In this document: positions 7,368 to 14,457 of the stretch, in pieces
Layout: each line of letters begins with the position of its first letter
Numbering within the stretch: position 1 is the first letter of the stretch
Virus record (IMG/VR): IMGVR_UViG_3300021389_000081
Coordinates: 1-33,826 of that record
DNA from: a virus
Length of the DNA stretch: 33,826 nucleotides
Strand: one strand, 5' to 3'
Made by a program: the position numbers and the translations under genes
The notes under the pieces: generated by a model
Told to the model about the DNA's origin: nothing
Database searches by the model: none
Seen by the model: the letters and a program-made list of their open reading frames with translations, nothing else

Positions 7368-8143
7368 TAGTATTTGGAGATAGTTTTGTAGAAGGTTACA
7401 ATGCCATGCCTGAAGTGAAAGTGACACGTTTCAATATGTGTCACTTTTTAGAAAGGGAACTTGGTGTAGAAGTTGTCAACTGCGGAAGGAGAGGGGCTGG
7501 TAACGCATCTATCGCAAACAAAATATTCAGATATATACAGTCCAACGATATGACCAACACATCGATCTTGGTGGTTTGGTCTGGGGTAGATAGGTCTATG
7601 GAATTGAATCATGAGTATATAACTGATGATGACAAGTTCATGGACTTTGATTATCTCGACTATATAGTTGGTGGAACAAGACAGTTCGAGAAAGAAAGAC
7701 TTGAACTTGAAGAGTATCGAAATATATCTACACTACGATTGCAGTCAGAAATCTCATACCATTCGGTAAGAATGATTTGCCAAGACTATGATGTACCTGT
7801 TATAATGACCAATAGTTTCGATAATACTCTGATCGAAAGGAAACGAATGTATCAGAACAGAGTCCGAGACATTAATTATATTCACGGTAAAATAAAAGAC
7901 TGTTGGATAGAACCAGAACACCCTTCTAATACTTTACTTGATATAATTATAGGTGAGTGGTTAGAAGAAATAGATGACAAACCAATGTGGATACCCCAAA
8001 GGGTAGTAAGAGCAAAACATATAACTAGGTCAGACCCTAGTAAATATCCTAATATTACAATTTGTACTCACCCGACTGATTCGGGTAATGAACTTATAGC
8101 AAAAACATTAACACCATATATACTACCAATATTACAGGAATAA
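7355..8143 (+). CDS. SGNH-type hydrolase, TTG start
   Basis: 262 residues from a TTG at 7355, overlapping the end of nrdA by 13 bases; no in-frame ATG lies close enough to keep the first strand. The N-terminus LVVFGDSFVEGYN carries the block I GDS of SGNH/GDSL esterases (Ser at about residue 10), CGRRGAGNAS fits block II with its Gly, and HPTDSGNELIA near the end fits the block V His. Family members remove acetyl or other acyl groups from sugars or lipids. The central part is charged and more divergent. Its position between nrdA and nrdB is odd for an esterase. The fold is well supported; the substrate is unknown. Confidence 0.8.
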   Translation: MRRLVVFGDSFVEGYNAMPEVKVTRFNMCHFLERELGVEVVNCGRRGAGNASIANKIFRYIQSNDMTNTSILVVWSGVDRSMELNHEYITDDDKFMDFDYLDYIVGGTRQFEKERLELEEYRNISTLRLQSEISYHSVRMICQDYDVPVIMTNSFDNTLIERKRMYQNRVRDINYIHGKIKDCWIEPEHPSNTLLDIIIGEWLEEIDDKPMWIPQRVVRAKHITRSDPSKYPNITICTHPTDSGNELIAKTLTPYILPILQE

Positions 8144-8145
8144 AA

Positions 8146-9144
8146 ATGGCACTACTAGATTTTTCGAAGACATACAAACCCTTCCAATACCCATGGGCTG
8201 TAGAACTGACAAAGAAACACGAAGAGATTCACTGGGTTGAGGACGAGGCAGAACTGTCCGAAGATATTCAAGACTGGAGAACCAAACTCACCGAACAAGA
8301 GAAAGAGTTCATTACCCAAGTATTGCGACTGTTCACTCAGTCGGATGTGCAGGTAGGCGAGAACTATCACGAACTGTTGATCCCCAAGTTTAAGAACAAT
8401 GAGATCCGTAACATGTTGTCATCCTTTGCAAACCGCGAAGGTGTACACCAACGTGCGTATGCATTGTTGAATGATACTCTGGGTCTGCCAGACGAAGAAC
8501 ACTCTGCCTTTATGGAATACAAAGAGATGGCAGACAAGATTGACTTCATGAAAGAGGGTAACATCAACTCTCACACAGGTCTTGCACTTGTACTTGCACA
8601 GTCTGTATTCAATGAAGGTATGAGTCTATTCGCATCCTTCGTAATGTTGTTGAACTTCCAACGTTTCGGTAAGATGAAAGGTATGGGCACCATCGTTGAA
8701 TGGTCTATCCGTGATGAGACTATGCACGTGCAAGGTAATGCGAAGTTGTTCCGTGAGTTCTGTGAAGAACATCCACGTGTAGTAAACGATGAACTGAAGT
8801 CTAAAGTATACGAGATGGCAAAGAATGCTGTTAAGTTGGAAGATAGATTCATCAAACTCGCATATAAGTCTGGTGATATCGAAGGACTGTCCGAGGCAGA
8901 TGTTAAAGCATATATCCGTCATATCGCAGACAGACGTTTGTTGCAACTTGGTATGAAGCCTAACTTCAAGGTCAAGGATAATCCACTACCTTGGTTAGAC
9001 TGGGTACTGAACGGTGCATCACATGACAACTTCTTTGAGAAACGTGTTACCGAATACTCTGTAAATGGTATGGATGGTGATTGGGATTGGGAAGAAGAAG
9101 AACCACAGGTCTGTGGTCTAGACGGCGAGGGGTGCGCTGCATGA
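8146..9144 (+). CDS. nrdB: Ribonucleotide reductase beta subunit (class Ia)
   Basis: 332 residues; houses the di-iron site and stable tyrosyl radical and works with NrdA. Ligands line up with E. coli NrdB: Asp67, Glu98, His101, Glu157, Glu191 and His194, with radical Tyr105 in EGVHQRAY. The spacing E-x2-H-x3-Y is kept. The C-terminal tail, which docks into NrdA in this family, is acidic and carries two Cys residues (VCGLDGEGC), which is unusual to my knowledge. The start is two bases after the SGNH gene's stop, and the end overlaps the zinc-ribbon gene as ATGA. Confidence 0.97.
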   Translation: MALLDFSKTYKPFQYPWAVELTKKHEEIHWVEDEAELSEDIQDWRTKLTEQEKEFITQVLRLFTQSDVQVGENYHELLIPKFKNNEIRNMLSSFANREGVHQRAYALLNDTLGLPDEEHSAFMEYKEMADKIDFMKEGNINSHTGLALVLAQSVFNEGMSLFASFVMLLNFQRFGKMKGMGTIVEWSIRDETMHVQGNAKLFREFCEEHPRVVNDELKSKVYEMAKNAVKLEDRFIKLAYKSGDIEGLSEADVKAYIRHIADRRLLQLGMKPNFKVKDNPLPWLDWVLNGASHDNFFEKRVTEYSVNGMDGDWDWEEEEPQVCGLDGEGCAA

Positions 9145-9287
9145 AATTAAGATATGAAAACATCTGTCCTATATGTGACATAGAAAGTACTATCATAGTA
9201 CACTACGTTGACGATAGACCACAACACTGTCCTATGTGTGGTGAAGATGCAGAATTGGAACAGATTGAAGGGGTTGAAGAAGATTGA
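9141..9287 (+). CDS. Small zinc-ribbon protein
   Basis: 48 residues. Two CxxC knuckles, Cys9/Cys12 (CPIC) and Cys30/Cys33 (CPMC), are separated by 17 residues and should bind one zinc ion; the tail is acidic. The start is set by the ATGA overlap with nrdB, which makes translational coupling likely. Such ribbons bind nucleic acid or proteins; a partner role with the reductase is possible but unsupported beyond its position. Confidence 0.85.
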   Translation: MKLRYENICPICDIESTIIVHYVDDRPQHCPMCGEDAELEQIEGVEED

Positions 9288-9293
9288 TTTAAG

Positions 9294-9342
9294 TGTCTTA
9301 TATATAAGTCATTAGACCCCTTAATGGCAGTTATATAAGACA
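9294..9342 (+). repeat. 12-bp inverted repeat (hairpin) ending at a start codon
   Basis: TGTCTTATATAA at 9294-9305 is the exact reverse complement of TTATATAAGACA at 9331-9342. The 25-base loop contains a second small stem (CATTA with TAATG). The 3' arm ends on the base before the ATG at 9343, so in RNA the whole region where a ribosome-binding site should sit is paired. A translation-blocking hairpin is the simplest reading. Confidence 0.8.
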
Positions 9343-9798
9343 ATGTGGCACATCAACAATATAGAATTCAATCCTACCGAAGACGAACTCAGCGAATACG
9401 TTGGGTTCGTTTATCTTATTACAGAACGTGATACCGGAAAGAAATATGTCGGTAAGAAGTTCTTCTGGTCTACTCGCAGACTACCACCATTAAAAGGTCA
9501 GAAACGGAAACGCAAGGTTACCAAACAATCTGACTGGATGGACTACTATGGGTCATCCGAAGAACTCAAACTTCTTGTTGAATCAAAAGGTGGTGAAGCA
9601 TACTATCGTGAAGTTCTACACCTCTGCAAAACCAAAGGCGAGTGTTCCTACCTCGAAGCCAAAGAACAATTCAACCGTGACGTTCTGTTACGGGACGACT
9701 ACTATAATGCGTTTATTGGATGTAAAATTCACGCAAAACACCTCCCCGAGACATTGAAACCAATCCGTGGGCCCGAACCTTGGCATAATAGACCATAG
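9343..9798 (+). CDS. GIY-YIG-like endonuclease, probable
   Basis: 151 residues. YVGFVYLITERDTGKKYVGKK (about residues 19-39) has the two-strand GIY...YIG layout, with G-F-V-Y for GIY and Y-V-G for YIG. A Tyr/Arg/Lys-rich region and a conserved Glu within YLEAKEQF follow, fitting the catalytic Glu position. Members cut DNA, either as freestanding homing endonucleases or as host-DNA nucleases. It sits alone between the nrd operon and an early promoter, and its start abuts a hairpin. In T4, several homing endonuclease genes are held back by hairpins over their ribosome-binding sites. Whether it is mobile cannot be told here. Confidence 0.75.
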   Translation: MWHINNIEFNPTEDELSEYVGFVYLITERDTGKKYVGKKFFWSTRRLPPLKGQKRKRKVTKQSDWMDYYGSSEELKLLVESKGGEAYYREVLHLCKTKGECSYLEAKEQFNRDVLLRDDYYNAFIGCKIHAKHLPETLKPIRGPEPWHNRP

Positions 9799-9835
9799 TT
9801 ATACCCACTATTCATGAAATAAATGATAATAGTTG

Positions 9836-9864
9836 TTGACTTCTTGTTTTGATTATGAGATAAT
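9836..9864 (+). promoter_or_regulatory. Early sigma70 promoter, recurrent cassette copy 1
   Basis: TTGACT at 9836-9841, 17-base spacer, GATAAT at 9859-9864, preceded by TGA so that it also fits an extended -10 (TGnGATAAT). The spacer CTTGTTTTGATTATGA is nearly shared with the promoters at 10516, 14458 and 29792. The leader (9869-9897) ends in TTGAGAGAGA, the ribosome-binding site for the ATG at 9898. Confidence 0.85.
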
Positions 9865-9897
9865 ACTTGTACAGATTGAGTTGAGAGAGATTATATT

Positions 9898-10269
9898 ATG
9901 AATATACGAAAAGAGATAGACGAATTCGCGGCGAAAGATGATCGTCATATATTACATTGGTTATTTGATCGTTATAGTTTAGACACACAATGGCCGTTTG
10001 TTTCTACTTGTTCTTTCGAACGGTATGGAACACAGAGTTACGAAGTAAATCGTGTATGGTCGCCTACTATTGAGGGGCGGGTATTGTATAATGAAATGTC
10101 GAAGAGAGAATATATTATGAATGTGAATGACGAACTTGCAGAACTTTCCATCCTTTGGAATGACCTTGGTATGTTGGTTGACGCCCAAGAGTGTTACAAC
10201 GAGAGGTACTATAATTCAGAGTACAAGAGAATCACTAGTCGCATAAATGAAATTGGAGGTGTGAAATAA
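9898..10269 (+). CDS. Unknown early-type protein
   Basis: 123 residues with no recognised domain. It begins with a charged helix (IRKEIDEFAAKDDRHI), has an aromatic middle part (HWLFDRYSLDTQWPF) and ends in helices with conserved-looking Tyr/Asn. GAGAGAG lies eight bases before the ATG. The stop overlaps the next start as TAATG. Expression from an early promoter and small size fit the host-takeover genes of T4-like phages, but no function can be named. Confidence 0.85.
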   Translation: MNIRKEIDEFAAKDDRHILHWLFDRYSLDTQWPFVSTCSFERYGTQSYEVNRVWSPTIEGRVLYNEMSKREYIMNVNDELAELSILWNDLGMLVDAQECYNERYYNSEYKRITSRINEIGGVK

Positions 10270-10484
10270 TGAATGTAGATACACTAGCGAAAGTTGTTTA
10301 TATGTCGATTGCAGCTGCAATTGCGGTTCTCACGCTTGTTTATGTGGGTGACAATATTCTGGATCAACCAGACGTGCACTTCAGTAATTCTACTGGCGAA
10401 TGCGTCAAGGTTATAAACTATGGAGATGATGAATACTCCTGTGATGATCTACCAAAACGTTATAACCATGTATGGGTCTTATAA
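10269..10484 (+). CDS. Small single-span membrane protein
   Basis: 71 residues. A hydrophobic helix at about residues 8-26 (VVYMSIAAAIAVLTLVYVG) is followed by a polar domain with two Cys residues (GECVKV and YSCDDLP) and the ending KRYNHVWVL. The Cys pair could form a disulfide if this part faces the periplasm. I recognise the xCVxV...SCxxLPxxYxxVWV pattern from small proteins of T4-like phages, with no assigned role. Coupled to the preceding gene by a TAATG overlap. Confidence 0.82.
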   Translation: MNVDTLAKVVYMSIAAAIAVLTLVYVGDNILDQPDVHFSNSTGECVKVINYGDDEYSCDDLPKRYNHVWVL

Positions 10485-10515
10485 CAAATTGTTCTAAAGA
10501 AAGTTAAAATAAGTG

Positions 10516-10544
10516 TTGCATTATTGTTTTAGTTATGAGATAAT
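10516..10544 (+). promoter_or_regulatory. Early sigma70 promoter, recurrent cassette copy 2
   Basis: TTGCAT at 10516-10521, 17-base spacer, GATAAT at 10539-10544 with the extended TGA. The spacer has the shared TTGTTTTAGTTATGA core. An AACAAATTGTT palindrome lies about 20 bases upstream (10483-10493). Drives the gene at 10600. Confidence 0.82.
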
Positions 10545-10599
10545 GTCTTTGTTGGTTGGGGAGTGTCCCCGTTGTTTTTACTTTGAAAGAGACTATATT

Positions 10600-11157
10600 A
10601 TGAAAAATGAAATGATTGCTTTGTTCGCGAAACACGACCTTGTTCTTACTATTGACGAAGAACGTTTAGTTGCCAAGTGCGACCGTCCTGCTCCCCGTGC
10701 CCGTCTTGGGTTCAAGAATGAGTACCACGTTCGTTACCGTACTATTGAACGTATGTACGAAGCGCAACAAGAGTTCATTGATAATCGTCTTGCCGTGATT
10801 GAATACAAAATCAAAGCGAAAGAAGAACGCAAAGTCAAGGCAGTAGAACTTGCCGCCAACGTCAAGGTCGGTGACTTGTTCGTTGACTCTTGGGGTTACG
10901 AACAGACTCAAGTTGATTGTTACCAAGTCGTTGCGAAACCTACAGCGAAAACTGTCATTGTCCGTGAGGTTGCCACCGCAACTGTTGAAGGTAGTGAAGG
11001 AATGATGTGTCAAAATGTTCGTGCGGTTCCCAACTCTTTCGTTGGTGAAGAGATGAAGAAACGAATCGACAACTACGGTGGCTTCAAGACTTCTTCTCAT
11101 TCTTGTGCTCGTCCTACTACTGCGGAAGCTACTCACTACAACAGCTGGTACTACTAA
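10600..11157 (+). CDS. Unknown early-type protein
   Basis: 185 residues. The frame opens upstream at 10513, but that would overlap the promoter, and GAAAGAG precedes the ATG at 10600, so I chose the latter. The middle is a basic helix (IEYKIKAKEERKVKAVELA). It is followed by a beta domain, VKVGDLFVDSWGYEQTQVD then YQVVAKPTAKTVIVREV. This resembles a small domain seen in many phage and plasmid proteins of unknown function. The C-terminus is Ser/His/Thr/Tyr rich. I cannot name a role. Confidence 0.85.
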   Translation: MKNEMIALFAKHDLVLTIDEERLVAKCDRPAPRARLGFKNEYHVRYRTIERMYEAQQEFIDNRLAVIEYKIKAKEERKVKAVELAANVKVGDLFVDSWGYEQTQVDCYQVVAKPTAKTVIVREVATATVEGSEGMMCQNVRAVPNSFVGEEMKKRIDNYGGFKTSSHSCARPTTAEATHYNSWYY

Positions 11158-11169
11158 GGAGATTTTAAA

Positions 11170-11310
11170 ATGAGTGATTACGTTTACTACTTAGAAGAGG
11201 ATGGCGAGTTTCTTGCCGAAATGATCTTCGAAAGTGAACAGGATGCAATCGATTATGCCGAAGAAAAAGCAATGAAGAACTACAAGATTATCGAGTGGGA
11301 CTGTGATTAA
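11170..11310 (+). CDS. Small acidic protein
   Basis: 46 residues (MSDYVYYLEEDGEFLAE opening), acidic, with one predicted helix (EQDAIDYAEEKAMKNY) and an IIEWDCD end. AAGGAG lies 11 bases before the ATG, and the start follows the upstream stop by 12 bases, so it is the last gene before the terminator at 11365. No function recognised. Confidence 0.75.
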   Translation: MSDYVYYLEEDGEFLAEMIFESEQDAIDYAEEKAMKNYKIIEWDCD

Positions 11311-11364
11311 ACCAACGTTAAATTGGTAATGATTCCTGTGAGGGTTTAACCACGTTCGCTCTTT

Positions 11365-11389
11365 CCCCCGAGAAATCGGGGGTTTTTTT
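11365..11389 (+). terminator. Strong intrinsic terminator
   Basis: Stem CCCCCGA (11365-11371) with TCGGGGG (11376-11382), GAAA tetraloop, then seven T residues (11383-11389). It would end the early transcript from 10516. The 54 bases between the last stop and this stem also contain a weaker ACCAA/TTGGT hairpin (11312-11328). Confidence 0.95.
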
Positions 11390-11451
11390 ACATATAGATA
11401 CTAAGTGAAAACACAAAAAACCCTATATAGTTATAGTAAAGGTGAAATATA

Positions 11452-11886
11452 ATGGCCAACAATAGAACCCCCGACATTTTTGAAATCTTCGAAGAGTTTG
11501 GGAAACAAACAACTAAAACCAAAAGAAAGGATGTTCTGTTGAAATATCAGAATGTTGCTGCTTTAACAGATGTCCTCCGAGGCACTTTTGATGATACTCT
11601 TCAGTTCATCTTGCCCGAGGGCACTCCTCCGTATACCCCAAATAGACCTGAGTCAACCCCTTCTAGTCTCCTACGACTGCATAAAGAATTCGGTTATTAT
11701 GTTAAAGGTGGGCCAGGCAAAGATATGCAGGCGTTTAGACGCGAACTCAAATTCATGCGACTCTTGGAATCAATACATCCAAAAGATGCAGAGATAGTTT
11801 TGTCGATGGTGGCAAAAAAGTCACCAGTGAAATACTTAACCAAAAAACTAGTACAGGAGACCTTTCCAAAACTGATCCAGAAATAA
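11452..11886 (+). CDS. Conserved T4-like phage protein, unknown function
   Basis: 144 residues. I recognise the pattern ALTDVLRGTFDDTLQFILPEG followed by TPPYTPN, FGYYVKGG, RRELKFMRLLESIHPKDAE and KKLVQETFPKL as a family conserved across T4-like phages (a DUF6433-type protein). It is mainly helical and soluble; its function is not known. AAAGGTGA lies upstream of the ATG. It begins a new block after the terminator at 11365, but I see no convincing promoter in the 60 bases between. Confidence 0.9.
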   Translation: MANNRTPDIFEIFEEFGKQTTKTKRKDVLLKYQNVAALTDVLRGTFDDTLQFILPEGTPPYTPNRPESTPSSLLRLHKEFGYYVKGGPGKDMQAFRRELKFMRLLESIHPKDAEIVLSMVAKKSPVKYLTKKLVQETFPKLIQK

Positions 11887-11916
11887 CCATCCCTTTAACT
11901 AACAAACGAGGTGTTG

Positions 11917-12078
11917 ATGTCAGAAAAACAATTGGAACGCTTGAAGCGAGACCGTCAGGAATTGGATTATTATATCCAAAGAATGAAGAAGAAAGGAAGA
12001 GATAACTTGGTTTATAAACTAGCAAAGAAACAAGAGTATCTCAATCAAACTATTGTTGAACAACTAACGACTCAATAA
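11917..12078 (+). CDS. Small basic helical protein
   Basis: 53 residues, strongly basic and helical (LERLKRDRQELDYYIQRM, then KKKGRDNLVYKLAKKQEY). CGAGGTG precedes the ATG. A short coiled coil is likely. It lies between a conserved phage gene and a G/C-rich hairpin. No function recognised; a nucleic-acid or core protein would fit the charge. Confidence 0.7.
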   Translation: MSEKQLERLKRDRQELDYYIQRMKKKGRDNLVYKLAKKQEYLNQTIVEQLTTQ

Positions 12079-12099
12079 GGAAGGTGATCCGTATCTCTT

Positions 12100-12120
12100 C
12101 ACCCCCCCACTCGGGGGGTG
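12100..12120 (+). terminator. G/C hairpin without T-run, possible weak terminator
   Basis: CACCCCCC (12100-12107) pairs with GGGGGGTG (12113-12120) around a five-base loop. It is followed by TCGTATGG rather than a T-run, so it may be a processing or stability element rather than a terminator. Confidence 0.5.
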
Positions 12121-12144
12121 TCGTATGGAAAACAATAATAAATT

Positions 12145-12381
12145 ATGCCAATATATGAATTTAAAGATAATGAGACCGGCGAAGTAATCGAAGTCATGAT
12201 GAAAATATCAGAATACGATGACTACCGAAAAGATAACCCCCATCTAAATAGATGTTTCACTAAAGCGCCCGGTTTAACATCGGGAGTCAAATCCGCATTG
12301 ACAATGGCTGGTAGCGATTGGCAAGAACACCTAGGCAACATTAAGAAAGGTGCGGGTAAAGATAACAACATCAAAACATAG
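12145..12381 (+). CDS. Small conserved phage protein
   Basis: 78 residues. The opening MPIYEFKDNETGEVIEVMMKI looks like the first hairpin of FmdB-type zinc ribbons, but the Cys pairs are missing, so no metal site is expected. The middle (YRKDNPHLNRCFTKAPGLTSG) and the basic Gly-rich tail are like small proteins beside phoH in T4-like phages. Function unknown. The phoH start follows eight bases after its stop, so the two are probably one transcript. Confidence 0.85.
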   Translation: MPIYEFKDNETGEVIEVMMKISEYDDYRKDNPHLNRCFTKAPGLTSGVKSALTMAGSDWQEHLGNIKKGAGKDNNIKT

Positions 12382-12389
12382 AGAACTTA

Positions 12390-13073
12390 ATGCAAAAACC
12401 ACAAACGTTAAAGATCGATCATCTTTTGACAGTCGATCCAATGACTACTGGCCAAGAACAAGTGTTCTCTGCCTACAAGTCTGGTTCGCACTTGGTACTG
12501 AATGGATCTGCGGGGACGGGTAAAACTTTCAGTGCACTGTATCTTGGACTAGAGACTGTACTTGATAAAGGTAACCAGTTTTCATCTGTAGTTATCTGTA
12601 GGTCTATCGTACCTACCCGAGAGATTGGATTCTTGCCAGGAACTCTAGAAGAGAAGATGGATGCATATACCGCACCCTACAAATCAATATGCGCGGAACT
12701 ATTCGATGATCCGGAAGCATACCGAAAACTTTCGGAGAACAAGACGGTTGATTTTATCTCAACGTCACATATTCGTGGAACTACAATCAACGATGCAGTT
12801 ATCATAGTGGATGAGATGCAGAACTTGACATTCCATGAATTAGATAGTATCATTACTAGAGTTGGTCAGAATTGTCGGATCATATTCTGTGGTGATTATT
12901 ATCAATCAGACTTCGTAAAAGAAGGTGATAGGAAAGGTATCGTGAAGTTTATCCAGATACTTGAGTTGATGAAGAACTTCACTGTAGTAGAATTTACATG
13001 GGCAGATATAGTACGTTCGGATTTCGTGCGAGACTATATAATGACTAAAGAACTAATAGAGGAAAAGAAATGA
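12390..13073 (+). CDS. phoH: PhoH-like ATPase
   Basis: 227 residues. Walker A is GSAGTGKT at residues 39-46, Walker B is AVIIVDE at 136-142, and IIFCGDYYQSDF (about 164-175) is the sensor-like motif of PhoH proteins. The family binds and hydrolyses ATP and is linked to RNA handling; in marine phages it is a common accessory gene whose role in infection is unsettled. It is PhoH-domain-only, shorter than bacterial PhoH2 fusions. The stop overlaps the lysozyme start as ATGA, which couples the two. Confidence 0.95.
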   Translation: MQKPQTLKIDHLLTVDPMTTGQEQVFSAYKSGSHLVLNGSAGTGKTFSALYLGLETVLDKGNQFSSVVICRSIVPTREIGFLPGTLEEKMDAYTAPYKSICAELFDDPEAYRKLSENKTVDFISTSHIRGTTINDAVIIVDEMQNLTFHELDSIITRVGQNCRIIFCGDYYQSDFVKEGDRKGIVKFIQILELMKNFTVVEFTWADIVRSDFVRDYIMTKELIEEKK

Positions 13074-13516
13074 ACAGACAAGAAGTATTCGAAACATTAA
13101 AAGTGGACGAAGGAGTCAAGTATGAAATCTATAACGACCACCTTGGCTATCCAACCTTTGGTGTCGGCCATCTCGTACTCGAAACCGATCCAGAACATGG
13201 ACAACCAGTCGGAACCTCAATCAGCGAAGAAAGAGTCGCAGAGTGTTTTGACAACGACCTCAATACAGCAATATCAGAGTGTCACGCTTTATACGGACAA
13301 GGGTCTTTTGACGACTTACCAGACGAAGTACAAGGTGTACTTGTTAATATGATGTTCAATATGGGACGTACTCGTTTGAGTAAGTTCAAGAACTTCAATG
13401 GTGCAATTGCAGAAGGTGATTGGAAACGTGCAGGTGTAGAGGGACGTGATAGTCTCTGGCATCGACAGGTTACAAACCGTGCAGAAAGACTAATGGTAAC
13501 CTTAGAGAACGTATAA
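13070..13516 (+). CDS. Endolysin, T4-type lysozyme (GH24)
   Basis: 148 residues. The catalytic triad layout of T4 lysozyme is kept: Glu14, Asp23 and Thr29, in KVDEGVKYEIYNDHLGYPTFG, with spacing 9 and 6 as for T4 Glu11, Asp20 and Thr26. GVGHL follows. It cleaves the N-acetylmuramic acid to N-acetylglucosamine bond of peptidoglycan. There is no signal peptide or signal-anchor, so it needs a holin to reach the wall. The spanin pair lies 11 kb downstream, so the lysis genes are split. Preceded by AGAGGAAAAG as ribosome-binding site. Confidence 0.96.
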   Translation: MNRQEVFETLKVDEGVKYEIYNDHLGYPTFGVGHLVLETDPEHGQPVGTSISEERVAECFDNDLNTAISECHALYGQGSFDDLPDEVQGVLVNMMFNMGRTRLSKFKNFNGAIAEGDWKRAGVEGRDSLWHRQVTNRAERLMVTLENV

Positions 13517-13525
13517 GTAATTAGT

Positions 13526-13672
13526 ATGGCCAAGTACAGTCGTCACGATAGTAGAAACAAGAAACGTAATAAACATAAACAGATGACCTTGAATGGGAAC
13601 TCTGATACACGAAAAGTGAGAGATAATGAAAAACGCGATTTTTCAATACATGATCGTCAACGACAAGGTTGA
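13526..13672 (+). CDS. Small very basic protein overlapping the next gene
   Basis: 48 residues (MAKYSRHDSRNKKRNKHKQM opening), about one third Arg/Lys/His. It starts 10 bases after the endolysin stop and runs 47 bases into the glycosyltransferase gene in another frame. Its opening looks like small basic proteins of T4-like phages, but the overlapping end may be accidental. A nucleic-acid-binding role is inferred from charge only. Confidence 0.55.
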   Translation: MAKYSRHDSRNKKRNKHKQMTLNGNSDTRKVRDNEKRDFSIHDRQRQG

Positions 13673-14450
13673 TGAACGTGGTGATATCGAAGGTAGAAAG
13701 AGAAGTCAAGTGTATCGAGAGTGTGCGGATATATCTCGCAATTCATTCTTACAGTACGCAGATCACGTAGATGCGGATTATCACTATTCCGATGAAGCGG
13801 TGTATTGTAAGGACGATCATTCAACCGGAATATTGTTTGAATGTTTACGTGTAATCTATGACCCGATGTTCGACCAGTACGACAAGGTACTCTTTGCTGA
13901 TACTGATATAGTAGTAAACACCGATGAAAACATCTTCGACATCTGTGAAGACGGAGATGTTTTCGGTGTACTTGAGAGTGATATCGTCACCGCTGATGGT
14001 GGTGGATATAACTCTTGGGATTATAAACAAAGTACCTATCTCGACTTTGTAAACAAGTTCCAGATGCACGGCATTCCGGTCGTGCCTTCTATGCCACCTA
14101 GCAGACCATCCAAAATAACCATACTGAATACCGGTGTGGTTGTATGGACACGCGAGGCACGTCTACGTGCACGTGAGTTGTTTATGCCTTGGAAAGAATG
14201 GTTCTACGCTAAACCCGAATTCCATATGTCTGTAATGAATGATCAACCATACATCTCTGGTCAGTTGATGCAACATGAATTTGATCTGGTCACCATAGAC
14301 CAGACATGGAATGATTCCCCCCACTACGCTACCGAAGAAGAGTTCTTCGAGAAGGCGAAGTTCTGTCACTATACTGGCGGAGGATGGAAGATCCTCATGC
14401 TAGACCACTATCACTCAAACAAATTCCGACTATCACCAAAACAAATGTAA
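13626..14450 (+). CDS. Glycosyltransferase, GT-A fold (GT8-like)
   Basis: 274 residues. YDKVLFADTDIVVNTDENIFD carries a DxD motif (Asp92 and Asp94) that binds metal and nucleotide sugar. ITILNTGVVVW, a NDQPYISG segment and the closing HYTGGGWK are the acceptor-side motifs of GT8-type enzymes. It should be a retaining hexosyl- or glucuronosyl-type transferase; donor and acceptor are unknown. GAGAGATA lies before the ATG. It follows the endolysin and precedes a block of early genes, apart from the main run of transferases that begins near 18161. Confidence 0.88.
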   Translation: MKNAIFQYMIVNDKVDERGDIEGRKRSQVYRECADISRNSFLQYADHVDADYHYSDEAVYCKDDHSTGILFECLRVIYDPMFDQYDKVLFADTDIVVNTDENIFDICEDGDVFGVLESDIVTADGGGYNSWDYKQSTYLDFVNKFQMHGIPVVPSMPPSRPSKITILNTGVVVWTREARLRARELFMPWKEWFYAKPEFHMSVMNDQPYISGQLMQHEFDLVTIDQTWNDSPHYATEEEFFEKAKFCHYTGGGWKILMLDHYHSNKFRLSPKQM

Positions 14451-14457
14451 ATAAGTG

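Noticed and set aside
10666-11136. Minus-strand frame of 156 codons
   Set aside because: Complement of the early gene at 10600; no start signals, low-complexity Ser/Phe/Arg content.
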